Below, one piece after another: positions 17,168 through 25,282 of a stretch of 64,000 bases of DNA. The translations under genes were made by a program, and so were the position numbers. Position 1 is the first letter of the stretch, and every line of letters begins with the position of its first letter. Origin of the DNA: an alpha proteobacterium L41A (GTDB taxonomy: Bacteria > Pseudomonadota > Alphaproteobacteria > Caulobacterales > Caulobacteraceae); contig AMYY01000003.1 in NCBI GenBank assembly GCA_000335735.1, positions 1 to 64,000 of the forward strand, read 5' to 3'. The notes beneath the pieces were generated by a model that was not told where the DNA came from, did no database searches, and saw nothing but the letters and a program-made list of their open reading frames with translations.

Positions 17168-18094
17168 CTATTCACTCGCCGCAGAGTATAATCGGTGTGA
17201 AGTGACTGTATTCAACTTAACGAAGTTTGCGGCCTGCTGCAGGGCCTGATGTGCCTCGGGAATGGGCAAGCCGACCCAGACATGGGGCATATCCGGATAC
17301 TCGAACATCTGCACGACCCCTGGCGCGCGGCGCGCGACACGGCGAGCGTCGCTATTTAGGAGATCGCGTGTGCCGGATAGAATGGCGACGGGCGGCAGGC
17401 CGTCGAAGGAACCGAACAGGGGGCTGACGCGCGAATCCTGCGGGGACACACCATTCGCATAGGCCCTTCCCGCCGCCAACAGTCCCGGCGGCGCGAGGAT
17501 TGGATCTCGGGGAGCCAGCGCGCGTTGTTCCGGATCGGACAGGGTCACGTCGAGCCAGGGAGAAAATAGCACCAACGAGCCCGGCATCGGGCGTGCATCG
17601 TCGCGCAGGGCCATCGTTACCGCTAGTGCGAGACCGCCGCCTGCGGAATCGCCCATGATGGTAATCGTGCCGGCGGCGCTCTTATCCACCAGATGGCCAT
17701 AGACGCGCCTGACCGCATCATGCGCGGCTTCCCAGCCTGTCGTCGGTGTCAGCGGATAGATCGGAACGGTGACGCTGGCCCCCGTGAGCGCGATGAGGTC
17801 TTCGATGATCGTCCAGTGCAGGGAAATCAGGTCCCACGCATAGGCGCCTCCATGAAGATAGAGGATCCGGTGCGCCGACGCGTTCTCGCGCGGCTGCACT
17901 ATAAAGCTTCGCACCCCCGCGATCTGTTTGTCCCGGATCAGGAACTTGCGCCGCAGACGCCGGCCAGGCAGCGCCGGTCCGTTCTTCTGCTTCTCCAGCG
18001 CATCTGCAAGGAAGTTTTCGCCGTCAGTGAACGCCTTTCGCGCGTTCACGAGACGGAGGATTGCGAGCAGGAGTTTCGCTCGTAAACTCGTCAT
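17168..18094 (-). CDS. HSL-family alpha/beta hydrolase (esterase)
   Basis: A 308-residue esterase of the hormone-sensitive-lipase family (alpha/beta hydrolase fold 3). The oxyanion motif is YLHGGAYAWD, the nucleophile elbow MGDSAGGGLAL, and the remaining triad residues lie in LSGTRDLLNSDA and MPHVWVGLPIPEAH. It hydrolyses short-chain esters; the natural substrate is unknown. I use the ATG giving MTSLRAKLLLAIL because the 38 upstream residues of the frame are not typical of the family. The TetR/FAD pair points the same way but lies over 1 kb further right-to-left, so there is no clear operon. Confidence 0.85.
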   Translation of the reverse strand: MTSLRAKLLLAILRLVNARKAFTDGENFLADALEKQKNGPALPGRRLRRKFLIRDKQIAGVRSFIVQPRENASAHRILYLHGGAYAWDLISLHWTIIEDLIALTGASVTVPIYPLTPTTGWEAAHDAVRRVYGHLVDKSAAGTITIMGDSAGGGLALAVTMALRDDARPMPGSLVLFSPWLDVTLSDPEQRALAPRDPILAPPGLLAAGRAYANGVSPQDSRVSPLFGSFDGLPPVAILSGTRDLLNSDARRVARRAPGVVQMFEYPDMPHVWVGLPIPEAHQALQQAANFVKLNTVTSHRLYSAASE

Positions 18095-18564
18095 CGGTTT
18101 GCCCGCCAGTCGGCGCACTGCGGAGTCTTTAGCATCGCGTCTCTCAATAGCACCAGCCGGACAAATTCCACACACGTAGCCGATGGCCCAGAACAGGAAG
18201 GTGACCACATAATCGGCGCTGGTGTGATGGCAAAGACCTTGAGCAAGCTCGACTGGGCAGCGGATCCTGCGATCTCACAGATTGATGCCGTCACCTGCGG
18301 ACAGCCCCTGATCTGCAAGAAGTAATTTTGAGTTTGAGGGGGTGATCTGCGGGGTGCGGTCATCTGGCCGGCCTGTTGACGCAGTGTGGATGACCGCTGG
18401 CCCTGATGGAGTCCGCGGATCGGGTCCCTTTCAGGCAAGCGAGCACAAAGCTCCGACAGCACCTCGGGTTTTCCCGGCTTGCGGCCGCGTTCAGATCGTC
18501 ACCGTCATTCTCATTCGTCCCTCTGCAGGTTGGGGCGACGACCTTGTGGCCGCCGCGATCTCAT
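18095..18564. other. Gene-free stretch beside an IS110 relic
   Basis: No gene is supported. The part adjacent to 18565 is probably the non-coding tail of the IS110-type element whose transposase C-terminus lies next to it. I found no inverted ends, consistent with IS110 elements, which lack them. Confidence 0.4.
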
Positions 18565-19050
18565 TCAGACCGCGATGGGCGGCCTGTAGACGTCTCCTCG
18601 GGTCATGACCGCCCAGACGATGCGGGCGGTCTTGTTGGCCATGGCCACGGTGACCACGCGGGCGGGTTTGCGTTCGAGCAGGGTGCGCACCCAGTCGGCC
18701 GCGGCAAGGGACACGCCTGTTCGCACGCGGCGGATGACCGAGGTCGCCCCGACCACCAGCAGCTTCCTCAGATAGCCGTCGCCCATCTTGGAGATGCGAC
18801 CCAGCCGGTCCTTGCCGCCGGAGGAGTTCTGTCGCGGGACCAGGCTCAAGAAGGCGGCGAACTCCCAGCCCGACCGGAACAGGGAAGGATCGGTGAAGCT
18901 GGCCGACAGGGCCGTGGCGCTGGCCTTACAGGCGTAGATCGTGCCCTCGGATACCCCGTGCTTGCGCGCCAGCTCGCCCGCCTTCGCACCCGCCTCGTTC
19001 TCCCGCAGGATCCCGATGATCTGCTCTTCCGTGAATCTCGCTCGTTTCAT
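18565..19050 (-). pseudogene. IS3 OrfA / IS110 transposase chimera
   Basis: One uninterrupted 161-codon frame joins two unrelated transposases. The first 44 residues are an IS3-family OrfA beginning (RFTEEQIIGILRENEAG, GELARKHGVSEGTIY). From residue 45 on it is the C-terminal domain of an IS110/IS1111-type transposase (SLVPRQNSSGGKDRLGRISK, GDGYLRKLLVVGATSVI). The IS110 N-terminal DEDD catalytic domain and the rest of IS3 are gone, so it should be inactive. The junction is near 18919 and the frame is kept by chance. Confidence 0.8.
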
Positions 19051-19087
19051 TCCGTCCGTCCTTTCAAGGGCCGGACTCTAGCTCCGC

Positions 19088-19300
19088 GTGGAGGAAATTC
19101 TCAGGGGCACGTCACGCCAGGAAGCGGAACGCCAGAAGCTGCTCGTCAAGAAGGCGGAACTGACCCAGGGAAGACTCCTTTTCGTCACGGAGGCGTTCCG
19201 CGCACTTCGGACCGACGAGAACTTCCTGACGTTGCTGCGCGCCGAAGACCTCAAGGCAATGCCTGGCTACCTTGAGGAACGTTCGAGGACGGATCCATGA
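19088..19300 (+). pseudogene. C-terminal fragment of a RepB/ParB-like protein
   Basis: The 70 residues read KLLVKKAELTQGRLLFVTEA and FLTLLRAEDLKAMPGYLEER, matching the C-terminal end of the RepB-type ParB protein that normally precedes the second RepB-like gene in this type of element. The N-terminal ParB nuclease-like and helix-turn-helix parts are missing and the DNA immediately upstream belongs to the IS3/IS110 chimera, so the gene was cut by insertion and deletion. The frame still has a start codon and overlaps the next gene by four bases, as in an intact operon. Confidence 0.6.
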
Positions 19301-20214
19301 CGAGGAAAGAGCGTGACCCCTCGCAAATCGTCACGCACGGTTTTGAGGACAACTGCGTGATCTTGTCAGTGAGCGCCCTTCTCCCTGTACGGGTGCTTCG
19401 GACGTCCACGAAATCCAGCAAGAAGTATCAGCAGATCGCCGCCTCAATCCGTGAAGTCGGTCTCGTCGAGCCGCCTGTGGTGGCCCGAGATCTCGCACAT
19501 TCAGACACCTATCTCTTGCTGGACGGTCATGTTCGTATCGAGGTTTTGAAGGATTTGGGCATCGAACAGGTCGAATGCCTGGTTTCCACTGACGACGAAG
19601 CCTTTACCTACAACAAGCGGATCAGCCGGTTGTCATCGGTTCAAGAGCACAAGATGATCCGCCGAGCCATAGAGCGTGGCGTTCCGGAGGAAAAGATCGC
19701 CAAAGCACTGGATGTCAATCCAGAGTCCATTCGTCGCAAGGTCCGGATGCTGAACGGAATCTGTGACGAAACGGTCGCCATTCTCAAAGATAAACCTTGT
19801 CCGATGGCGGTATTCGAAATTCTACGAAAAATGAATCCTCTGCGGCAGATCGAGGCTGCGGAACTCCTCGTGAACGCCAACAATTATTCGGTCGCCTACG
19901 CCTCAGCGATCCTGGCCGGGACGCCGCAGGCGCAGCTTGCGGATGGATCGAAACCGAAAAACATCAAGGGCATCACTCCCGAAGCCGTGGCTCGGATGGA
20001 AAATGAGTTGGCGCGACTCCAGGAGGCGATCACGTCGATTCAGGAGACTTACGGCCAGGACCATCTGCATCTGACTGTCATCAAGGGCTATCTGGTCAAG
20101 TTACTCGGGAACGCCCGAGTGGTTCGCTACCTCATGCAGCATCGTCCCGAATTCCTGACCGAGTTCCAGACAATCACCGAGATGACATCCACCTTGCCGC
20201 CCGAGGCAGCCTGA
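19297..20214 (+). CDS. ParB-domain protein with RepB-type C-terminus
   Basis: A 305-residue protein. Residues 20-105 form a ParB N-terminal domain (IREVGLVEPPVVA, LLDGHVRIEVLKDLG). A central helix-turn-helix region (VPEEKIAKALDVNPESIRRKV) and a RepB C-terminal domain (KPCPMAVFEILRKMNPLRQIEAAELL, YLMQHRPEFLTEFQTI) follow. In alphaproteobacterial plasmids such proteins bind centromere-like sites; in integrated elements their role is unproven. No ParA gene is present. It overlaps the truncated RepB-like fragment upstream and is followed by a methyltransferase that also has a ParB domain. Confidence 0.8.
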   Translation: MTRKERDPSQIVTHGFEDNCVILSVSALLPVRVLRTSTKSSKKYQQIAASIREVGLVEPPVVARDLAHSDTYLLLDGHVRIEVLKDLGIEQVECLVSTDDEAFTYNKRISRLSSVQEHKMIRRAIERGVPEEKIAKALDVNPESIRRKVRMLNGICDETVAILKDKPCPMAVFEILRKMNPLRQIEAAELLVNANNYSVAYASAILAGTPQAQLADGSKPKNIKGITPEAVARMENELARLQEAITSIQETYGQDHLHLTVIKGYLVKLLGNARVVRYLMQHRPEFLTEFQTITEMTSTLPPEAA

Positions 20215-20625
20215 ACGATTGCGACGATGGGGACCCGGACCCGATAAGCGCGGGGACCGCGGGAGACGCCGCACGCCGGGGCGGATCGAGCGCGGTGGTG
20301 GGGATGGCGGCGAACCCGCATGAAGCTCACCAGGCCGATCGCTATCGGATTGGCCGGGGCCGGCCTGATCGGGCCGGCCCGCAGCCGGCGGAAAGTTTTC
20401 CGCCTGACTTGAAAACCGCCGATCCGCACGTGCAGGATTGATGTCGCAGGGGCGTCGCCTCGGCATTCACGCTCAGGGACCGCCGGTCCCTCTCACATCA
20501 AAACTGAAACTTTTGAAACTGCGGAGGCCCCTCCGCAGCGTGGAGAGATGTGATGTCGAAGACAACGAACGGACCAGCCTGGCTGACGTCTATTGAGCAG
20601 GGAAACGTGCCGACAGGAGGCGCTC
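20215..20625. other. Leader region with hairpins
   Basis: No gene is supported between the RepB-like gene and the methyltransferase. Two hairpins stand out: GGGACCGCCGGTCCC (20476-20490) and CTGCGGAGG with CCTCCGCAG around a CC loop (20519-20538). An AT-richer AAACTGAAACTTTTGAAACT segment lies between them. The region may hold the promoter or a control site for the methyltransferase-terminase operon. Confidence 0.5.
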
Positions 20626-22038
20626 GTGGCTAAGCATTGCGCTCCTGTCACGCGCGTGGGCGGCAAGGTCAGTCCACGCCGAACGAATCAGACCATGGCG
20701 ATCGAATATGTGGCCGTGGGTTCATTGAAGCCGGACCCGCGTCCCCAGCGTAAACATGGTCAACGCCAACTGGCCAGTCTGATCGGAGCGGTCGAACGCT
20801 TCGATGTCGTCAGGCCGATCCTGGTCACCGACGACAATATCGTGTTGGACGGCAACGCGGTCTTGGAGGCGGCGAAACGGCTCGGTCACGACACCATCCC
20901 CGTGATCCGCGTCAGCGGTTATACGCCGAACGAACTGCGCGCCTTGCAGATGTCGCTGAACCGGATCGGCGAACATTCGCAGTGGGATGAGGCTGTCCTT
21001 CGCGCCGATTTCATCGCCCTCCTGGCCGATCCCGACATCGAGTTCTCGCTGGATTTCACCGGCTTTGACCAGGTCTTCGTGGATCGGGTCACCTTGGCCG
21101 ACGATGTCGGCGCCCTGCAGGATGAAGTTCCCGACCACGATGGCGGCGCTCCGGTCACGCAACTGGGTGATGTTTGGTTATGCGGGCACCACCGCATCGT
21201 CTGCGGCGACAGCCGTGACGGCGCCGTTTACGTCCTGCTGTTGGCCGGAGGGCGGGTCAGGCTGATCCTGACCGATCCGCCCTACAATGTCCGGATTTCC
21301 GGGAACGTCTCGGGGCTCGGCAAGGTGCGGCACGGCGAATTCGCCATGGCGTCGGGAGAGATGACGCGGGCGGAGTTCATCGAGTTCCAACGCCAGGTGT
21401 TCGACCATTGCAAGCAGCACGGCGTCGACGGCGCCCTACTTTACGCCTTCATCGACGGACGCCATGTCGCCGATCAGATCGCCGCCGGCGAGGCCGTCTT
21501 CGGAGAGCTCAAGCAGCTTGTAGTCTGGGCCAAGGACAACGCCGGGATGGGAGCCTTCTATCGGTCGCAGCACGAACTCCTGACGATCTGGAAGCTCGGC
21601 GACGCGCCCAACGTCAACACCTTCGGGCTGGGGAGCAATGGCCGCTACAGGTCGAACGTCTGGAACTATCCGGGATACGCCAGCCTGGGCGCCGGTCGGG
21701 CTGAAGCATTGTCCTTCCACCCGACCGTCAAGCCGCTGCCCATGATCGTCGATGCGATACTGGACGTCACCCATCAGGGAGAGATCGTCCTCGATCCGTT
21801 CGGCGGTTCCGGCACGACCCTGATCGCGGCTGAGCGCACGGGCCGCATCGCCCGCCTGATCGAGATCGACCCGAAGTATGTCGATGTGACGCTGCGCCGG
21901 TTCATCGCGGAGACCGGCGAGGAGCCCACGCTAGCGGAAACCGGCGAAGCCTTTTCGGAAGTTCGGTCTCGACGCCAAAGCGAAACGGGGAATCCAGTTT
22001 CGGAACCCGGTCCGGACAGCATGTGGGCGATCCTCTAA
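20626..22038 (+). CDS. ParB domain-DNA methyltransferase fusion
   Basis: A 470-residue protein. Residues 25-120 are a ParB-like nuclease domain (VAVGSLKPDPRPQRKHG, IVLDGNAVLEAAKRLG). The rest is a beta-class amino-methyltransferase with catalytic DPPY at 217-220 and the later SAM motif LDPFGGSGTTLIAAERTGR. Modification of adenine N6 or cytosine N4 is expected; no cognate endonuclease is next to it, and such fusions are common in phage-like elements. The GTG at 20626 has AGGAGG seven bases upstream, which decides the start over the GTG at 20593. The stop overlaps the DUF5681 start as TAATG. Confidence 0.88.
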   Translation: MAKHCAPVTRVGGKVSPRRTNQTMAIEYVAVGSLKPDPRPQRKHGQRQLASLIGAVERFDVVRPILVTDDNIVLDGNAVLEAAKRLGHDTIPVIRVSGYTPNELRALQMSLNRIGEHSQWDEAVLRADFIALLADPDIEFSLDFTGFDQVFVDRVTLADDVGALQDEVPDHDGGAPVTQLGDVWLCGHHRIVCGDSRDGAVYVLLLAGGRVRLILTDPPYNVRISGNVSGLGKVRHGEFAMASGEMTRAEFIEFQRQVFDHCKQHGVDGALLYAFIDGRHVADQIAAGEAVFGELKQLVVWAKDNAGMGAFYRSQHELLTIWKLGDAPNVNTFGLGSNGRYRSNVWNYPGYASLGAGRAEALSFHPTVKPLPMIVDAILDVTHQGEIVLDPFGGSGTTLIAAERTGRIARLIEIDPKYVDVTLRRFIAETGEEPTLAETGEAFSEVRSRRQSETGNPVSEPGPDSMWAIL

Positions 22039-22484
22039 TGGCGAGGTCCGCGAAACGCCGTCCAATGACCGACGAGCAGAAGGCCCGCGCCGACGAGGCC
22101 GATTACGTGGCCGGCTTCGGCAAACCGCCGCGAGCTTCGCAGTTCGCCAAGGGGAAGTCCGGCAATCCGGCGGGACGTCCCAGGGGCGCGCGCTCCATGC
22201 GCACGCTGTTGCAGGAAATCCTGGACCAGCCTGTCACCATCTCCATCAAGGGCGTGCCGCGCCAGGTCTCCGCCAAGGAGGCCGTCCTGACCCGGCTCAT
22301 GTCGCAGGCGTTGACGGGCAAGACCCAAGACGCTGCCCTGTTCGTCAGCCTGATCAAGACCACTCTGCCGGAACAATTCGCCGAGGAGGCGGACGACGCG
22401 CTGTCGACCGATGAGGCCAAGCTTCTCGAAGCCATCGCCAGTAAGATGTTGATGGCGCGCGGAGAGCGTGGGGAGGACGTTTGA
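22038..22484 (+). CDS. DUF5681 domain protein
   Basis: A 148-residue protein with the DUF5681 hallmark FAKGKSGNPAGRPRGARS near residue 40, after a lysine/arginine-rich N-terminus. The C-terminal half is helical and acidic. It lies between a DNA methyltransferase and a large terminase and overlaps both (TAATG and TGATG), which fits a small-terminase-like or DNA-recognition role. That role is inference from position. Confidence 0.78.
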   Translation: MARSAKRRPMTDEQKARADEADYVAGFGKPPRASQFAKGKSGNPAGRPRGARSMRTLLQEILDQPVTISIKGVPRQVSAKEAVLTRLMSQALTGKTQDAALFVSLIKTTLPEQFAEEADDALSTDEAKLLEAIASKMLMARGERGEDV

Positions 22485-23911
22485 TGGGCGTCCCGGCCTT
22501 CACGCGCGCCGAGTATGACGCGGCCCTTCGAGCCGACCTGATGGGTTATTTCGTCTGGGCGTGGTCCCAGTTGCATCCCAGCCAGAAACTCATATCCGGC
22601 TGGCATCTTCATGCCCTAGCGGCGGCGCTCACCAAATGCGCCACGGGCGAAACCAAGAGGCTGATCATCAATCTGCCGCCGCGGAACCTGAAATCAGAGT
22701 TCGCCTCGATCGTCTTTCCGACGTGGCTCCTCGGTCGCGATCCCAGCCGCAAAATCATCAACATCACCTACTCGGAGGCTCTGACAAAGGATTTCGCCCG
22801 GGGCTCCAAGGCCCTGATGGAGACGGCCGATTACAAGCGGGTGTTCCCGGCCACGCGGATCAACCCGAGGGCCAACGCGGACGCCGACTTCACCCTGATG
22901 AAGCACCGGGGCAAACGGTTCGGAACCACGGTCTTCGGTCCCATCACCGGATTCGGCGGCGACTTTTTAATCATCGACGATCCGATCAAGCCCGAGGACG
23001 CGCGGTCCGACACAGTTCGCACGCGGGTCAACGAATGGTTCGAAAGCACTGCCCTGTCCCGACTGGATCGCAAGGAAACCGGATGCATCATCGTCATCAT
23101 GCAACGCCTGCACGTCGATGATCTGTCGGGCCGTCTTTTGGAGGCGGGCGGGTGGACACACCTCAATCTGCCCGCCACCGCCACGGAACGTCAGGTGCTC
23201 GACGCCGGTCGTGGGGTGCCTTGGACGCGTGAGATTGGCGAGCCGCTAAATCCTCGGTTCGAGTCCATGGAGACGCTGGCGGCGATCCGCGAAAGCATGG
23301 GCGAGGATTTCTTCCAGGCGCAATATCAGCAATCGCCCGTCATGCCGGGCGGCAACGTCGTCAAGCTCGAATGGCTGCAACGGTACCGCGCGCCGTTCAG
23401 GGCCACGATGGACGATGAGGTTGTGTTCAGTTGGGACACGGCATTCGGAACAGGCGACAACAATGACTGGTCCGTGGGTACGGTTTGGATCGTGCGCGGC
23501 AAGGACTACTACCTTGGAGACATCGTCAGGGGCCGTTTCTCCGGGGGAGATCTCGTCACCGCCATGGCGAATCTATGGAACAAATATCCCACCACTCGCC
23601 GGGTCATCCTGCTTGAGAAGGTCAATGGGATGGAGCTGGTCGCGGAACAGGTCCGGCAGGCCTGTCCCGATGTTGATCTGGAGCTCGTCCCGCCGGTCCA
23701 AAGCAAGGTCTCCCGGCTTTGGGCGTCCACACCGATATTCCAACGCGGGGCGGTCCACCTGCCGGATCATGCGCCATGGCTTGATGAGTATGTGAAGGAA
23801 CTCATCTCCTTCCCTCGCGCGAAGCATGATGACCAAGTCGACGCCACCAGCCAGTTCCTGGGGTGGATCACGACGAAGCCCGATCTGACGGTCGTCCAGC
23901 GATCCTGGTGA
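22484..23911 (+). CDS. Phage terminase large subunit
   Basis: A 475-residue TerL. The ATPase domain has the Walker A-like NLPPRNLKS (about 70-78), a Walker B FLIIDDPIKPEDARS (about 165), and IVIMQRLHVDDLSGRL as the coupling region. The nuclease domain has FSWDTAFGTGDNNDWSVG and the C-terminal KHDDQVDATSQFLG with paired acidic residues. It would package DNA into capsids, but no portal, capsid or tail genes follow, so it is part of a defective or satellite-like element. The ATG at 22484 overlaps the DUF5681 stop. Confidence 0.9.
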   Translation: MGVPAFTRAEYDAALRADLMGYFVWAWSQLHPSQKLISGWHLHALAAALTKCATGETKRLIINLPPRNLKSEFASIVFPTWLLGRDPSRKIINITYSEALTKDFARGSKALMETADYKRVFPATRINPRANADADFTLMKHRGKRFGTTVFGPITGFGGDFLIIDDPIKPEDARSDTVRTRVNEWFESTALSRLDRKETGCIIVIMQRLHVDDLSGRLLEAGGWTHLNLPATATERQVLDAGRGVPWTREIGEPLNPRFESMETLAAIRESMGEDFFQAQYQQSPVMPGGNVVKLEWLQRYRAPFRATMDDEVVFSWDTAFGTGDNNDWSVGTVWIVRGKDYYLGDIVRGRFSGGDLVTAMANLWNKYPTTRRVILLEKVNGMELVAEQVRQACPDVDLELVPPVQSKVSRLWASTPIFQRGAVHLPDHAPWLDEYVKELISFPRAKHDDQVDATSQFLGWITTKPDLTVVQRSW

Positions 23912-23928
23912 CGACTGGACTTCGCCGT

Positions 23929-23946
23929 GGAAGGAAGCGTTGGTCG
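23929..23946 (+). repeat. Left copy of 18-bp direct repeat
   Basis: GGAAGGAAGCGTTGGTCG occurs here, just after the terminase stop, and again at 56091-56108, just before the DUF3489 gene. Both copies are preceded by TGGACTT and followed within one base by CTC. The pair brackets about 32 kb of unrelated cargo. Confidence 0.7.
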
Positions 23947-23950
23947 GCTC

Positions 23951-24250
23951 ATGCCGTTTCAACCGACACCTCGACCGACCCCGCCCGCCTTCGGCAAGCG
24001 CCGCGTTCCGCCCCTTACAGCGGAGCAAAAGGCGGCGCTGGTCGCAAAGGCCGAGGAAGCTGCGCGGGCAGCATGGCGCGCGCGCCAGGACGCCTACCTG
24101 GAGGCGCGGTTCCAAGAGAACATGGCCAAGCTGAGGGCCTCTATCGGCGAAGCCGAGCACGCTGTCGCGCGTCGTCGACTTGGGGCCATGGGCGGCGAAA
24201 TCCTGCGGGGTTTGGCCGGGTTCGCGGTTGGCCTGCGGCTAGGCTGCTAA
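23951..24250 (+). CDS. Hypothetical helical protein
   Basis: A 99-residue product with a proline-rich start (MPFQPTPRPTPPAFGKRR), a long charged helix rich in Ala, Glu and Arg (residues 25-80) and a short hydrophobic end (GEILRGLAGFAVGL). I recognise no family. The ATG at 23951 is chosen because the frame upstream runs through the 18-bp repeat. It follows the terminase gene by 39 bases and may belong to that operon. Confidence 0.5.
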   Translation: MPFQPTPRPTPPAFGKRRVPPLTAEQKAALVAKAEEAARAAWRARQDAYLEARFQENMAKLRASIGEAEHAVARRRLGAMGGEILRGLAGFAVGLRLGC

Positions 24251-24259
24251 GCCGCCAAC

Positions 24260-24520
24260 TCAGCCGGGCGTCGGGCGGACGATCAATGGGTCCGCCTTTG
24301 GTCGGAGCAATTCATAGGGCGAGACCTTCAACGCTCCAGCCAGCTTCTCGATGTTGTCGAGTGAGATGTTGCGCTCGGATCGCTCCACGGCGCCGACGAA
24401 GGTTCTGTGCAGTCCGGCCTCGTCGGCGAGGCTTTCCTGGCTCAGCCCGCGATTGGCGCGATAGCGGCGGAGATTCTCCGCCAACACCTTCCGCAAGGGT
24501 TTGTCCGCCTTCGCCGCCAT
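24260..24520 (-). CDS. XRE-family helix-turn-helix regulator
   Basis: An 86-residue Cro/C1-type DNA-binding protein. The helix-turn-helix is LAENLRRYRANRGLSQESLADEAGLHRTFVGAVERSERNISLDNIEKLAGALKVSP, here only named by its limits at residues 13-68; the core is LSQESLADEAGLHRTFV. No effector domain is present. Its gene is convergent with the preceding hypothetical gene and divergent from the next small gene. It may control the mobile module, which is inference. Confidence 0.85.
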   Translation of the reverse strand: MAAKADKPLRKVLAENLRRYRANRGLSQESLADEAGLHRTFVGAVERSERNISLDNIEKLAGALKVSPYELLRPKADPLIVRPTPG

Positions 24521-24622
24521 CTCCGAAAGCTGACTGGATGACGCATATACGGCGACAGCGTTTACGTAGCATTTTGGAAGTGTGCGTTAGGGTTTTCCGG
24601 TCTCAAAACAGGAGCGGCAAAC

Positions 24623-24823
24623 ATGAGTCAGCAGCAAAACAACGGCGGCCCGATCGTCGGAATCATACTTCTCCTGATGTTCGTGGCGTGGCCTGTGTAT
24701 TCCTGTACTCGGCCTAAGCCCAAGCCGTCATGCGCGGCGACGCTCGCTCAGCTCAGCGGCGAGGGTGTTTTGGGCCACGAGTATCGCCAGCTCCAGCAGG
24801 TGTGCAAGGATGTGGGTCGTTGA
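24623..24823 (+). CDS. Small membrane protein
   Basis: A 66-residue product with one membrane helix (IVGIILLLMFVAWPVYSC, residues 12-29) followed by a short soluble tail with two further cysteines. The ATG has AGGAG about eight bases upstream. No family is recognised. The Cys at the end of the helix could be lipid-modified or disulfide-bonded with the others; this is speculation. Confidence 0.55.
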   Translation: MSQQQNNGGPIVGIILLLMFVAWPVYSCTRPKPKPSCAATLAQLSGEGVLGHEYRQLQQVCKDVGR

Positions 24824-24847
24824 ACATCGCAGGCCAATCCCGCACGC

Positions 24848-25119
24848 GTGATTGTTGGTGATGACGTCGCCGGTCTGCTCGTGGTGTTTGCCGATCATGT
24901 GGAAAAGTGGTTGGCCGCCACCGTCATCGCCGACATGGACGAGGACAGCGACGGATGGGTTTCCGTCGGCGGTCTGGGCGACCGCCTCCGTAACGCCTAC
25001 CCGACTTCGACCAGCGCACCTATGGGCACGCCAAGCTGTCGGACCTGATCCGCGCCACGGGCCGGTTCGAGGTCCAGACCGGCGGCGGGGGCTCTATGCG
25101 GATACGCGACAAGGCCTGA
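24848..25119 (+). pseudogene. Remnant of a NYN/LOTUS (OST-HTH) domain protein
   Basis: The plus strand encodes DEDSDGWVSVGGLGDRLRNAYP, then, after a one-base frame change in CCTACCCG near 25000, DFDQRTYGHAKLSDLIRATG and FEVQTG..MRIRDKA before a stop at 25117-25119. This is the C-terminal OST-HTH/LOTUS domain that follows a NYN/PIN-like ribonuclease domain in bacterial proteins. The catalytic N-terminal domain is absent. Restoring one C would repair the frame. It is a truncated, frameshifted leftover. The following 160 bases show no gene. Confidence 0.65.
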
Positions 25120-25282
25120 TCGACAGCGGGCGGCGCGCCTGTCGGCCGGAGCGTCGAGCGCCGGCCGGGCCGGTGGAGCAACGACCAGAGCGGGAACGCG
25201 TGGAGGGCTCTGCCGTTGTGCCCGGCACAGACCGCTGTCCAGCGACAGCCGTCGTCTTCGATCATCCGGGGTGGGGCTGTTT

